From Pseudocitrobacter cyperus (GTDB taxonomy: Bacteria; Pseudomonadota; Gammaproteobacteria; Enterobacterales; Enterobacteriaceae): a stretch of 64,000 nucleotides of DNA. A model generated the notes under the pieces. That model saw only the letters and a program-made list of their open reading frames with translations, was not told the DNA's origin and did no database searches. The stretch covers positions 868,001 to 932,000 of the forward strand of contig NZ_JAYMYY010000001.1 of NCBI RefSeq assembly GCF_039889165.1. The letters run 5' to 3'. A program made the position numbers and the translations under genes. How positions within the stretch are numbered: the first letter of the stretch is position 1; each line of letters starts with the position of its first letter. Below are positions 8,579 to 18,126 of this stretch, piece after piece.

Positions 8579-9778
8579 ATGAAAACACAGGCTAATGCTG
8601 GCTGGCTAATCTTTATCCTTGCGCTGGGCGCAGGGTTTAGTGTGGCATCCATTTATTACGCGCAGCCGCTGCTGCCGCTGATGGGCGAAACGCTGCATCT
8701 CGGCGTTGAAGGGATGGGACTGATTCCGACCCTCACCCAGGCGGGTTACGCACTGGGCATTCTGTTTCTTCTGCCGCTTGGCGATCGCTACGATCGTCGA
8801 ACCCTCATCCTGCTTAAAAGCGTCCTGCTGACCGTACTTTTGCTCCTGTGCAGCATGACGCAACATTTTCATCCTCTGCTGGTCGTGAGTCTGCTGATTG
8901 GCATGGCGGCGACCATGGCGCAGGATATCGTGCCTGCCGCGGCGATCCTTGCGCCTGCCGGGAAACAGGGAAAAATGGTCGGTACCGTAATGACAGGGCT
9001 GCTGCTGGGGATTTTATTATCGCGTACCGTCAGCGGCGTGGTGGGTGAGCTTTTTGGCTGGCGATCTGTCTATCAGGCGGCTGCCGTCAGCATTGCGCTG
9101 ATCGGCCTCGTGATGTGGCGTGTACTGCCGCGCTTTGCCGCACACTCCAGCCTGAGCTATCCGGCGTTGATGATGTCACTGGTGCATTTGTGGCAGCGTT
9201 ATCCAACATTACGCCGCGCCGCACTGGCGCAAGGGCTACTCTCTATCGCCTTTAGCACATTCTGGTCAACGCTTGCGGTGATGTTACTGGAGCATCATCA
9301 CATGGGTAGCGCCGTTGCCGGTGGGTTCGGTATTGCAGGTGCCGCCGGTGCGCTGGCGGCACCGCTGGCAGGCGGGCTGGCGGATAAAATCGGCGCAGAA
9401 AAAGTCACTCAACTGGGTGCGGTGCTGGTGACACTCTCCTTTGCGCTGATGTTCATTCTGCCCGCACTGCCGCCGATGGCGCAACTGGCGCTCATTGCCC
9501 TCTCCGCCGTAGGTTTCGACCTCGGCCTGCAATCAAGCCTGGTAGCGCATCAGAACCTTGTTTACAGCCTTGAACCCCAGGCGCGTGGTCGCCTCAACGC
9601 CCTTCTGTTTACCGTGGTGTTTATCGGGATGGCGCTGGGCTCTGTGCTGGGCAGTCAGCTTTATGCGCTGGCGGGTTGGGAAGGTGTTGTGGCTCTGGCG
9701 ACAATCTCCGGTGCGGCAGCGTGGGGGGTGCGGGTAGTTGAAACCCGTCGCCTGCAACGGACGTCATTATCCGTGTGA
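8579..9778 (+). CDS. MFS transporter, drug/H+ antiporter-like
   Basis: A 399-residue inner-membrane protein with about twelve hydrophobic segments. The first helix ends in ASIYYAQPLLPLM and the loop after helix 2 has GDRYDRRTLI, the cytoplasmic MFS signature; a central loop splits two six-helix halves. The sequence resembles the YtbD/YgaY/YnfM group of efflux carriers, but the substrate cannot be read from it. Divergent from the LysR gene and convergent with flgL. Together they look like a small regulated efflux module inserted beside the flagellar cluster. Confidence 0.82.
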   Translation: MKTQANAGWLIFILALGAGFSVASIYYAQPLLPLMGETLHLGVEGMGLIPTLTQAGYALGILFLLPLGDRYDRRTLILLKSVLLTVLLLLCSMTQHFHPLLVVSLLIGMAATMAQDIVPAAAILAPAGKQGKMVGTVMTGLLLGILLSRTVSGVVGELFGWRSVYQAAAVSIALIGLVMWRVLPRFAAHSSLSYPALMMSLVHLWQRYPTLRRAALAQGLLSIAFSTFWSTLAVMLLEHHHMGSAVAGGFGIAGAAGALAAPLAGGLADKIGAEKVTQLGAVLVTLSFALMFILPALPPMAQLALIALSAVGFDLGLQSSLVAHQNLVYSLEPQARGRLNALLFTVVFIGMALGSVLGSQLYALAGWEGVVALATISGAAAWGVRVVETRRLQRTSLSV

Positions 9779-9785
9779 AAATAGC

Positions 9786-9815
9786 GGAGGCGGTTAGCCC
9801 GCCTCCGGTTTTTAT
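9786..9815. terminator. Bidirectional terminator between the MFS gene and flgL
   Basis: GGAGGCG/CGCCTCC stem with a seven-base loop and a T run, sitting between two convergent genes. Confidence 0.75.
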
Positions 9816-10747
9816 TTGTTCAACTGAAACAACGACATTCCCTGCATATCACTAAATGCTTTATATGACGCCTGCAACGCCGTTTGTTGCATCACATAAT
9901 TAGAAATCGTTTCGTTCCAGTCGACATCAACCAGATTACTCATCTGCTGAGTCTGGCTCAGTGCGCGGTCGTCACCCAGCGCATCAAGCTTCTCCAGTTC
10001 GTTGAGTTGCGTGCCAAGTTCGGCGCGCACGCTCAGCACGTTATTCAACGCATTGCTCAGGCCGCGGTTGGTCTTGTCGATGGCAGCACTGGCCGTTTCC
10101 TGCGTCGCCTCATCATCGCTAACTGGCGTGTTCAACGCAGCAATCGCGCTGTCCAGCATGGTAAACAGATTGCTATCCGTATCGGGCTTCGCGTTGCTGG
10201 TCAGGCTGTCAAAAATCTTGTCGCCCGTATGACCAATCACCATTGAGCGCGATGAATCCACCTGCTGCGCCACATTTTCCGAACCACCAACGTACTTACC
10301 GTCATCAGTGAACGGTGCCGCATCGGTTTTATAGCCAGCAAAAATATAGCGGCCGTTGCCATCCTGACTGTTGGCAAGGTTCAGTAATTGGTCGCGGATC
10401 CCCTGCAAGTCCGTCGCCAGCGAGGCGCGATCGTCGTCACTCAACGTTCCATTCCCTGCATAAACAATTTTTTCCTGCGCCGACTGAATCGCTGTCGTCA
10501 CCTGCGCCAGCGTGTTCTCTTCCATCGACACACGCTGCGTTGCAAAGGTGCGGGCGGTCGCGAACTGAGTGTTCTGCGCCTGAGCCTGCGAGAGCACCAC
10601 CGCCTGCGAGGCGGCGACGGGGTCATCGGATGCCCGATTCACGCGCTTACCCGTAGACATCTGCTCTCCATACTTCAGCCACTCCGACTGGGAGCTGGTG
10701 ATCCCGCGCATATTCTGCTGATACATCATCAGGGTACTGACACGCAT
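9812..10747 (-). CDS. flgL: Flagellar hook-filament junction protein FlgL (HAP3)
   Basis: FlgL forms the second junction layer between hook and filament. The 311-residue product has the heptad-like N-terminal helix region (MRVSTLMMYQQNMRGITSSQ) and the matching C-terminal helix (ASYKAFSDMQGMSLFQLNK) that pair in the assembled axial structure, with a variable middle. It is slightly shorter than E. coli FlgL (317). It follows flgK by 15 nt and probably shares its sigma-28 promoter. Confidence 0.95.
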   Translation of the reverse strand: MRVSTLMMYQQNMRGITSSQSEWLKYGEQMSTGKRVNRASDDPVAASQAVVLSQAQAQNTQFATARTFATQRVSMEENTLAQVTTAIQSAQEKIVYAGNGTLSDDDRASLATDLQGIRDQLLNLANSQDGNGRYIFAGYKTDAAPFTDDGKYVGGSENVAQQVDSSRSMVIGHTGDKIFDSLTSNAKPDTDSNLFTMLDSAIAALNTPVSDDEATQETASAAIDKTNRGLSNALNNVLSVRAELGTQLNELEKLDALGDDRALSQTQQMSNLVDVDWNETISNYVMQQTALQASYKAFSDMQGMSLFQLNK

Positions 10748-10762
10748 GCGTTATTCCTCTCC

Positions 10763-12403
10763 TTAGCGAATATTGATCAGGGCGTCAAACAAAGTGCTCG
10801 CCGTTTGCAGCACCTGGGCGTTCGCCAGATAGTACTGCTGGAAGAGTTGCAGATTGCCGTACTCTTCGTCGAGGTTCACGCCGGAAATAGATTGTTGCTG
10901 ATTGCCAAGCTGAGTTACCACATTGCTTTGCGTAGTGCTGCTGGTCTTGAGCGTCGAGGTTTTATTGCCGATATCGCTCACCAGGGCGGCGTAAGCATCG
11001 TTGAACGTTTTCGAGCCGCCCACCAGCTTGCCGTTTTGCAGATCCAGCAATGCCTGCCCGTTGCGGTTGTCGCTCTCACCATTTTCTGCATCGTCAATAC
11101 CCAGAGCGAGCTCTGACTCATCGCTGATGGCGACACTCATATTGACGATCGCATCGCTTACCGGTTTCACCGTAAAGCTATCATTTTCGGCCGGTGTGCC
11201 GCTCACCTTAACCGAAAGCCCGGCAAAGTTTAGCGCGCCATCTTTCTCCTGCGCTTTCACCGTGGTGTTATCGGAAAGCCGCGTGACCTGCCACTCGCCA
11301 TTTTTATAGCTTACCCGGTAGTCCGTCGCCTGAACGCTGGATGCATCCGTCACCTCTGCCGCAAGCGTCGCATTGCCGCTGTTTTTGCTATTCGCCACCA
11401 CCGAGGGGGAGCCAATAGTGAAAAATGCTTTTCCTTCATCACCATTGGCATCGATACCCTGCGCATGCTGCTGGTTAAACGCATCAGCAAAGGCCAGCGC
11501 CATCTGATTCAGGCTATTGCGGGTCTGATCGAGATCCTGCGAGCGGAAAGTCAGCAGCCCTCCCAGCGAGCCCGTATTGAGCAACTTCTCCGGGATTTCG
11601 ATATTACCCGCGACATTATCGACATAAGCCACGGTAGTACGCGTTGGGTCACTGCTACTCGGCACCGCGGCCAGTTGGCGCGCGTTACTGCCCTGCACCA
11701 GCGTATAGCCGTTAGCCATCGTAACGTTGAACGTCCCGCTGTCCTGCACGCTGACTTCCACGCCAACCAGCTTGTTCAGTTCGCTCACTAGCTGGTCGCG
11801 TTGATCGAGCAACTCATTGGGAGAAGCTCCCGCTCCCACCCCGGTCAAACGTGAAATTTTATCGTTCAGGCTGGCAATCTGGTTCGCATAGTTATTGATC
11901 TGATCAACACTTGTCGCGATAGAAAGGTTCACCTGCTTATCCTGGTTGCGGAGATACTGATCGGCGACTTTAAACTGATTGACCAGACCATCGGCTTTAC
12001 CGAGCACGGTCTGACGCGCGGCGGGATCTTCAGCGTTGCTCACCAATGTCTGCAAGCTGGAGAAGAAATCCTGAAGCGTGGTGGAAAGGGAGTTGGTGGT
12101 GCCGGAGAGCATATCGTCAATTTTCGACATCTGCTCATAACGGGTCGTTAAACCGCTGCTTTGGCTCTGCGCCGTGCGTAGCTGGTTGGTAATAAATGCG
12201 TTGTACTCGCGCTGAACGCCAGAGACGTAGACGCCATTGCCAACCCAGCCCCCCGAACCCAATGTACTGTTCGCCGATGCGAGCACCGTAGTCTGGCGGG
12301 TATAGCCCGATACATTGTAGCTGGCAATATTATTACTGGTGGTGTTCAGTGCCGACTGCGCTGCACTCAGTCCACTCATGGCGCTATTGATTAAACTGGA
12401 CAT
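10763..12403 (-). CDS. flgK: Flagellar hook-associated protein FlgK (HAP1)
   Basis: FlgK is the first hook-filament junction protein, exported through the flagellar type III apparatus. The 546-residue sequence begins with the axial-family motif SAMSGLSAAQSALNTTSNNIA and ends with the terminal coiled segment QQYYLANAQVLQTASTLFDALINIR. It lies downstream of flgJ but has its own class 3 promoter, so it can be made late, after the hook is complete. Confidence 0.96.
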   Translation of the reverse strand: MSSLINSAMSGLSAAQSALNTTSNNIASYNVSGYTRQTTVLASANSTLGSGGWVGNGVYVSGVQREYNAFITNQLRTAQSQSSGLTTRYEQMSKIDDMLSGTTNSLSTTLQDFFSSLQTLVSNAEDPAARQTVLGKADGLVNQFKVADQYLRNQDKQVNLSIATSVDQINNYANQIASLNDKISRLTGVGAGASPNELLDQRDQLVSELNKLVGVEVSVQDSGTFNVTMANGYTLVQGSNARQLAAVPSSSDPTRTTVAYVDNVAGNIEIPEKLLNTGSLGGLLTFRSQDLDQTRNSLNQMALAFADAFNQQHAQGIDANGDEGKAFFTIGSPSVVANSKNSGNATLAAEVTDASSVQATDYRVSYKNGEWQVTRLSDNTTVKAQEKDGALNFAGLSVKVSGTPAENDSFTVKPVSDAIVNMSVAISDESELALGIDDAENGESDNRNGQALLDLQNGKLVGGSKTFNDAYAALVSDIGNKTSTLKTSSTTQSNVVTQLGNQQQSISGVNLDEEYGNLQLFQQYYLANAQVLQTASTLFDALINIR

Positions 12404-12443
12404 GATCTTCCTTTTATACGTTCAGACACGTGGCCTTCACTCA

Positions 12444-12470
12444 TTATCGGACGCGTCCTCGCAAACTTGA
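12444..12470 (-). promoter_or_regulatory. Sigma-28 (FliA) promoter of flgKL
   Basis: On the minus strand the -35 element TCAAGTTT and the -10 element TCCGATAA are separated by exactly 11 bases, close to the FliA consensus TAAAGTTT-N11-GCCGATAA. It lies about 40 bases before flgK. Confidence 0.85.
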
Positions 12471-12476
12471 GGTGTA

Positions 12477-13424
12477 TCAGAAGAGATTTTCAATATCATT
12501 CCGGTAAGCGCTGCTTACCTTATCGCTCAGTGATTTAAGCTGCTGAATCATATTGGTTAATTTGCGCGCGTACTGCGGGTCGGTGGCATATCCTGCACTC
12601 TGTAGCGCCTGCGCGCCCTGCTCCGGCGTAGACGCCGCCGTAACCGCTGCATAGCGCGGGTTGCGACTCAGTAAACCCACATAATCCGACAACGCTTCGA
12701 GATACGAACCGTAAACGCGGAATTTGGCTTTTACCTTCTTCGCCTCACCATTTTCATATTCGGTGGTGGTGATTTCCGTCACCGGCCCTTTCCAGTTTGC
12801 CGAAGCCTTCACGCCGAACAGGTTATAGCTTGGTTCGCCATTTTCGCGCTTAATCTGTCGCTGACCCCAGCCGGATTCCAGAGCGGCCTGCGCCAGAATC
12901 AGGTGGTGCGGGATACCGCTCTGCTCGCTCGCCATCCGTGCGGGCATCGCCAGTTGCGCAAGAAAATCTTTGCTATCGCCAGAGAGCGGCGTATCGCTCC
13001 CCGCAGGCGCTTTGGGCAGGGCTTTACGCACCATCCGCGTCAGAGCATCATTCTGATAGCTGGTCGCTGTTTGCAGTTCAAACTTCATCGGTAGCTGGCC
13101 CGTTGTGGCGGGCGGTTCTTTCTGTGTCTGCATCTGCTTCACCATCTCTTCGGCCAGCCCCAACCCTTTCCCGGCGGTCATCTGCTGGGCGATTTGCTGG
13201 TCATACATGCTGGTGTAGAGCCGGGTCTGGTCACTGCTGAACAGGCCATCTTTTGGCAGCGCCTCACGCATGCTTTTCAGCATCATCTGCACGAACATTC
13301 CCTCCACCTGACGGGCGACAGGCCGCAGGTTAGCCTGCGGATCCTGCCCGGCTTTCGCCTTCAGTTCGTTGAGGGATTGCGCATCCCAGGCTGCGCTGGC
13401 CGTTAACTTACTGTCACCCAGCAT
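12477..13424 (-). CDS. flgJ: FlgJ, rod scaffold and peptidoglycan hydrolase
   Basis: FlgJ caps the growing rod and opens the peptidoglycan for it. Starting at MLGDSKLTASAAWDAQ gives 315 residues, like the family; an upstream in-frame start would add ten unrelated residues. The N-terminal half (about 1-120) is the rod-scaffold domain with ARQVEGMFVQMMLKSMR. The C-terminal half is a glucosaminidase with AALESGWGQRQ, its Glu being the expected catalytic residue, and SYNLFGVKAS. The start codon overlaps the flgI stop by one base. Confidence 0.95.
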   Translation of the reverse strand: MLGDSKLTASAAWDAQSLNELKAKAGQDPQANLRPVARQVEGMFVQMMLKSMREALPKDGLFSSDQTRLYTSMYDQQIAQQMTAGKGLGLAEEMVKQMQTQKEPPATTGQLPMKFELQTATSYQNDALTRMVRKALPKAPAGSDTPLSGDSKDFLAQLAMPARMASEQSGIPHHLILAQAALESGWGQRQIKRENGEPSYNLFGVKASANWKGPVTEITTTEYENGEAKKVKAKFRVYGSYLEALSDYVGLLSRNPRYAAVTAASTPEQGAQALQSAGYATDPQYARKLTNMIQQLKSLSDKVSSAYRNDIENLF

Positions 13425-14521
13425 CAGATGATCTCCACTTTCGCCCGCAGGCAACCCGCGCTCTGCATCGATTGCAGAATCGACATCAGCTCCATAGGTG
13501 TCGCCCCCAGCGCATTTAGCGCGCGTACCACATTGTTCAGATTGGCGCTCTCCCGCACGCTTTGCAGCGAACCACCGCTCTGACGCAGATCGATTTGGGT
13601 TTGCGGCGTCACCACCGTTTGCCCGCCGCCGAACGGGGTATCCGGCTGGCTCACCTGGGCCTGGCGATTCACCGTCACCGAAAGGTTGCCCTGCGCCACG
13701 GCACAGGTATCCAGCGTCACTTCGCGGTTCATCACCACCGAACCGGTACGCGAGTTAATAATCACTTTTGCATCCTGTGGCACACCGCCGACCTCCAGAT
13801 TCTGGATATCCGCCAACAGACGCACCTGGCCGCTACCACCCTGCGGGGCGCGGATCTGTACGGTACGCGCATCCAGCGCCGTAGCATTACCAAAACCGCT
13901 GCGGCGGTTAATGGTGTCGGCAATCTGCTGCGCCATCGTGAAATCATCCTGATTAAGCTGGAGATTAATGGTGTTGCCTGCACCAAACTGGGTTGGCAAT
14001 TCACGCTCGATAGTCGCCCCGCCGGTGATGCGCCCACCGTTAAGCTGGTTAACCTGCACGCTGCTGCCCCCGGCTGACGCGCCGGCACCGCCCACCAGAA
14101 TATTCCCCTGCGCCAGCGCATAAACCTGGCTATCAACCCCTTTCAGTGGGGTCATCAGCAGCGTGCCGCCGCGCAGGCTTTTGGCGTTCCCCATCGACGA
14201 CACCACCACATCAATGGTCTGCCCCTGGCGCGCAAAAGCCGGGAACTGCGCTGTGACCATCACCGCCGCCACATTTTTCAATTGCATATTGGTGCCCGCA
14301 GGAACGGTGATCCCCAATTGCGAGAGCATGTTATTCAGGCTCTGGGTAGTGAATGGCGTCTGAGTGGTCTGGTCGCCCGTACCATCCAGCCCCACGACCA
14401 ACCCATAACCGATGAGGGAGTTTTCCCTGACACCCTGTACGCTTGTAAGATCGCGAATGCGATCGGCCTGGGCCAGGGTACTCACCAGAATCAGCGCGAC
14501 GCTAATCAGGGTTTTAAACAT
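13424..14521 (-). CDS. flgI: Flagellar P-ring protein FlgI
   Basis: FlgI forms the P ring around the rod in the peptidoglycan layer. I choose the ATG at MFKTLIS because AGGTGG lies just upstream; this gives 365 residues, the E. coli length. A Sec signal peptide ends near AQA. The highly conserved DRIRDLTSVQGVRENSLIGYGLVVGLDGTGDQ region follows directly. It is part of the continuous flgB-J operon. Confidence 0.95.
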   Translation of the reverse strand: MFKTLISVALILVSTLAQADRIRDLTSVQGVRENSLIGYGLVVGLDGTGDQTTQTPFTTQSLNNMLSQLGITVPAGTNMQLKNVAAVMVTAQFPAFARQGQTIDVVVSSMGNAKSLRGGTLLMTPLKGVDSQVYALAQGNILVGGAGASAGGSSVQVNQLNGGRITGGATIERELPTQFGAGNTINLQLNQDDFTMAQQIADTINRRSGFGNATALDARTVQIRAPQGGSGQVRLLADIQNLEVGGVPQDAKVIINSRTGSVVMNREVTLDTCAVAQGNLSVTVNRQAQVSQPDTPFGGGQTVVTPQTQIDLRQSGGSLQSVRESANLNNVVRALNALGATPMELMSILQSMQSAGCLRAKVEII

Positions 14522-14532
14522 ATTCCACCTCA

Positions 14533-15231
14533 TTACATCGGCGATAAATTCAGGAAGAAACGCTGCAACCAGCCCATATTCTGCGCTTCGTTGATATAGC
14601 CGTTGCCTACGTATTCGATTCGCGCATCCGCCACCTGGGTGGACGGTACGGTGTTACTGCCGCTGATGGTGCGCGGGTTGACCACGCCCGAGAAGCGGAT
14701 AAATTCGGTACCCTGATTGATGGCTATCTGTTTTTCTCCCACCACATGCAGGTTGCCGTTTGCCAGCACCTGATCGACCGTGACGGTTAATGTGCCGCTA
14801 AAGGTGTTACTGGCATTTGCTCCGCCTTTACCATTAAAGGTATTGCCGCCGGAAGCGTCTACGTCCGCACGGGCATTACCGAATAATCCTTCCAGATAAC
14901 GCGGCACCACATCGAAGCCGAAATTGGTTTTGCCGTCGCGACTGGCGTTAGCCGACGAGCTTTTGCTGGCGCTGACGTTTTCCTGCAGCACAATAGTGAG
15001 CGTATCGCCAATATTGCGCGGGCGACGATCTTCAAACAGCGGCTGATAGCCATAGTTAATTGGCTGTGCGCTCTGGAATATGGAGCCATTCACCACGGGC
15101 ACCGGGCCGGGGATCGGCTGCGCCGAGGTTGCGCCTTCGACAAGCGGCTTACTGGGGATGAATGCGCACCCGGTCATGGAGAGCACCAGAGCCGTTAAGA
15201 CCGGATAACGAAACGCTGCGGTTTTTTGCAT
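14533..15231 (-). CDS. flgH: Flagellar L-ring lipoprotein FlgH
   Basis: FlgH is the outer-membrane lipoprotein that makes the L ring. The start MQKTAAFRYP yields 232 residues, the E. coli length. The signal ends in a lipobox (SMTGC). Conserved blocks SIFQSAQPINYGYQPLFEDRR, NVSASKSSSANASRDGKT and the end GWLQRFFLNLSPM are present. It lies between flgG and flgI; the gap before it contains a small REP-like hairpin. Confidence 0.96.
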   Translation of the reverse strand: MQKTAAFRYPVLTALVLSMTGCAFIPSKPLVEGATSAQPIPGPVPVVNGSIFQSAQPINYGYQPLFEDRRPRNIGDTLTIVLQENVSASKSSSANASRDGKTNFGFDVVPRYLEGLFGNARADVDASGGNTFNGKGGANASNTFSGTLTVTVDQVLANGNLHVVGEKQIAINQGTEFIRFSGVVNPRTISGSNTVPSTQVADARIEYVGNGYINEAQNMGWLQRFFLNLSPM

Positions 15232-15254
15232 GGTTTTCATCTTTTGGTTTGCGC

Positions 15255-15275
15255 CGGATGGCGCTGGGCCATCCG
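15255..15275. repeat. REP-like hairpin between flgG and flgH
   Basis: CGGATGGC and GCCATCCG form an eight-base stem with a five-base loop, similar to one arm of enterobacterial REP elements. Inside the operon such a hairpin could stabilise upstream mRNA or tune the flgG/flgH ratio; that is inference. Confidence 0.55.
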
Positions 15276-15293
15276 ACAAATCCGCCACAACCG

Positions 15294-16076
15294 TTACAGT
15301 TGCGTCAGTTTCTGCAGCATCTGGTCGGTCGTCGACACGGCTTTACTGTTAATTTCGTAAGCGCGCTGCACCTGGATCATGTTGACCAGTTCTTCCGCCA
15401 CGTTAACGTTCGATGTTTCGACATAACCCTGATAGAGCAACCCCGCACCGTTTAACCCCGGCGTGGTGTCGTTCGGCGCACCGGACGCCTGCGTTTCGAC
15501 GTACAGGTTCTCACCAATGCTTTCCAGCCCGCTGTCATTCATAAACGTGGTCAGATTGAGCTGCCCCACCTGCACCGGGTTGGTCTGCCCCTGCTGGGTC
15601 GCGCTCACCACACCATCGCGGCCAATAGTGATACTCAGGGTATTCGCCGGAATGGTGATCGCCGGTTGCACCTGAAAACCGCCCGCCGTCACCAGTTGGC
15701 CATTCTGATCGACCTGGAATGAACCATCGCGGGTATACGCGGAAGTGCCATCCGGCAGCAGCACCTGGAAAAAACCCTGCCCTTTAATTGCCACATCTTT
15801 GCTATTGTCGGTCTGCGACAGGTTGCCCTGGCTGTGCAGGCGCTCAGTCGCAACCGGACGCACACCGGTACCAATCTGCAAACCGGACGGTAGCGTGGTT
15901 TGCTCAGAGGATTGCGCCCCCGGCTGGCGCACCGTTTGATAGAGAAGATCTTCAAATACCGCACGCTGGCGCTTAAAACCATTGGTACTGACGTTCGCCA
16001 GGTTGTTGGCGATAACGTCCATATTGGTCTGCTGCGCATCGAGACCGGTTTTAGCGATCCATAATGAACTGATCAT
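15294..16076 (-). CDS. flgG: Flagellar distal rod protein FlgG
   Basis: FlgG builds the distal rod that carries torque through the ring bushing. The 260-residue product has the axial N-terminal motif SSLWIAKTGLDAQQTNMDVIANNLANVSTNGFK and the C-terminal EELVNMIQVQRAYEINSKAVSTTDQMLQ, both diagnostic and the usual length. It follows flgF by eight bases. Confidence 0.97.
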   Translation of the reverse strand: MISSLWIAKTGLDAQQTNMDVIANNLANVSTNGFKRQRAVFEDLLYQTVRQPGAQSSEQTTLPSGLQIGTGVRPVATERLHSQGNLSQTDNSKDVAIKGQGFFQVLLPDGTSAYTRDGSFQVDQNGQLVTAGGFQVQPAITIPANTLSITIGRDGVVSATQQGQTNPVQVGQLNLTTFMNDSGLESIGENLYVETQASGAPNDTTPGLNGAGLLYQGYVETSNVNVAEELVNMIQVQRAYEINSKAVSTTDQMLQKLTQL

Positions 16077-16084
16077 GATTTTCC

Positions 16085-16840
16085 TTAGCTCATTGACAGC
16101 AACTGGTTAGCTCTCTGCGTGTTTTCATCCACGCTACTGATAACCTTCATCTGCATTTCGAATCGGCGGGCGCTGGCAATCATATCGGCCATCGCCGCCA
16201 CGGGTTTGACGTTACTGCCTTCCAGCACGCCGGACTGCAAACGGATAGACTGATCGGCCTGCAACGCCGGGCCACGGGTGGCTTGCGCTTCTGCGGTCAG
16301 ACGAAAGACGCCATCATCGCCGCGCACAATTTCCGTGTTATCCGCTTTTACCATTTTCAGCCGTCCCACCTGCGCCACCGTATTCGGCGGATCGCCCGGG
16401 TTGAGCGCCGAAATCGTGCCGTCCGCCGCGATGGTGATTTCCGCGCCTTCCGGCACGGTGAGCGGGCCGCCATCGCCCATCACCGGGTTGCCCTGAATGG
16501 TCAGTTGCCCGGTTGGCCCTACCTGAATGTTGCCGTTGCGGGTATACCCTTCCGTACCATCGGCGGTTTGCACCGCCAGCCAGCCATCCTGTTGCAGCGC
16601 CACGTCCAGCGGGCGTGAGGTGTAGTCGAACTGGCCTGGCGTCATGTCCGCACCAGGCGTAGATGCCGTCACCAGCGTTCGCGTCGGGAGCGACATGCCT
16701 TCTACCGGTATCGCGCGCATAGCATTAAGCTGTGCGCGAAACCCTGGCGTTGAACTATTAGCGAGGTTACTGGCCGTGACTGCCTGTTGCTCCATCGTCT
16801 GGCTGGCCGCGCCCATCGCCGTGTAGATTGCGTGATCCAT
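16085..16840 (-). CDS. flgF: Flagellar proximal rod protein FlgF
   Basis: FlgF is a minor subunit of the proximal rod. The product of 251 residues begins MDHAIYTAMGAASQTMEQQ with the NLANSSTPGFRAQL turn shared by axial proteins and ends in ARRFEMQMKVISSVDENTQRANQLLSM. Length and operon position match E. coli flgF. Confidence 0.96.
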   Translation of the reverse strand: MDHAIYTAMGAASQTMEQQAVTASNLANSSTPGFRAQLNAMRAIPVEGMSLPTRTLVTASTPGADMTPGQFDYTSRPLDVALQQDGWLAVQTADGTEGYTRNGNIQVGPTGQLTIQGNPVMGDGGPLTVPEGAEITIAADGTISALNPGDPPNTVAQVGRLKMVKADNTEIVRGDDGVFRLTAEAQATRGPALQADQSIRLQSGVLEGSNVKPVAAMADMIASARRFEMQMKVISSVDENTQRANQLLSMS

Positions 16841-16858
16841 AAAGTCGCCTTATCGGGA

Positions 16859-18112
16859 TTAGCGCAGGTTAACCAGCGTGTTGAGGATCTGATCCTGGGT
16901 TTTGATGGTCTGCGCATTGGACTGATAGTTACGCTGGGCGACAATCATATTCACCAGCTCTTTGCTCAGATCGACGTTAGAGGCCTCCAGCGCGCCGTTG
17001 GTCAGGCTGCCGAAATTACCGCTGCCAGCGGTGCCCAATAACGCAACGCCGGAAGACTGGGTCGCCGACCAGACGTTATCGCCTTCCGATTGCAGGCCTT
17101 CGTTGTTAGCAAAGTTCGCCAGCACGATCTGCCCCAGAAGCTGACTCTGTTCGTTGGAGTAGTTACCAACAACCGTACCGTCTTCGTTGATCTGATAGCT
17201 CACCAGATCGCCCGGCGCATAGCCATTCTGCGAGGTCGCGACGATATTGTTGGCGCCGGTGTTCTGCTGCATGGAGTTCAGGAAGCTCAGGGTGAAGGAA
17301 CCCGCGGCGGAACCATTCAATGAATCCACGGCGATAGTGATCTCCGGATTCGCATTAGCAGCCGTAGCCAGCACGCCCGCAGCGTCGTAGTTACGCACTT
17401 CGCTCAACGTCCCGTTATCGCTGAAGGTCATCTGCCCCGCTTTCACCGCTTTAGCGCCGGTAACGCTGGAGTCCTGGGTATAGACATCCCACTGGTTGGC
17501 ATCCGTCTTCACGTAGTAAACGTTCATGTCATGGGCGTTACCCTGGCTGTCGTAAACGGTGACAGTACCCTTTTTGTTGTAGCTGTCAGCATTAGCGGCA
17601 TCGAACGGCGTAATGGTCGGCACGGCATCCGTGGAGTTCAGGTTGACCTGCATAGCTGAGGTCGTCGTCGCCTTCGCCGACATTAATGAGTTCGGGATAG
17701 TGATAGCGACCGGGTTGGCACCCTGCTGAATTGTCGGCGGGGTTCCGGAAGCCGGATACCCGGTCACCTGCAACCCCTGCGTATTCACCAGATTACGGTT
17801 GGCATCGAGAGAAAACTGGCCGTTACGGCTGTAGAAAACGGCGCCATTGCTGTCAGTCAGACGGAAAAATCCGTTCTGGCTTATCGCCACATCCAGCGCG
17901 CGCCCGGTGCTGGTAGTGGTGCCATCGGTAAAGTCCTGGGTGATCCCGGCGACCTTTACCCCCAGCCCGACTTTAGAGCCCGCAAACATATCGGCAAACG
18001 AGGCTGTGCCTGCCTTAAAACCGTAGGTTGCGGAGTTAGCAATGTTGTTGCCGATAACATCGAGATTACTGGACGCGGCATTCAGGCCGCTGACCGCTTG
18101 AGAAAAGCCCAT
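16859..18112 (-). CDS. flgE: Flagellar hook protein FlgE
   Basis: FlgE polymerises into the hook, the universal joint of the flagellum. The 417-residue protein has the conserved ends (FSQAVSGLNAASSNLDVIGNNIANSATYGFK; KELVNMIVAQRNYQSNAQTIKTQDQILNTLVNLR) around variable surface domains. It is about 15 residues longer than E. coli FlgE, all in the variable middle. Confidence 0.96.
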   Translation of the reverse strand: MGFSQAVSGLNAASSNLDVIGNNIANSATYGFKAGTASFADMFAGSKVGLGVKVAGITQDFTDGTTTSTGRALDVAISQNGFFRLTDSNGAVFYSRNGQFSLDANRNLVNTQGLQVTGYPASGTPPTIQQGANPVAITIPNSLMSAKATTTSAMQVNLNSTDAVPTITPFDAANADSYNKKGTVTVYDSQGNAHDMNVYYVKTDANQWDVYTQDSSVTGAKAVKAGQMTFSDNGTLSEVRNYDAAGVLATAANANPEITIAVDSLNGSAAGSFTLSFLNSMQQNTGANNIVATSQNGYAPGDLVSYQINEDGTVVGNYSNEQSQLLGQIVLANFANNEGLQSEGDNVWSATQSSGVALLGTAGSGNFGSLTNGALEASNVDLSKELVNMIVAQRNYQSNAQTIKTQDQILNTLVNLR

Positions 18113-18126
18113 GATTCACTCCTGAA

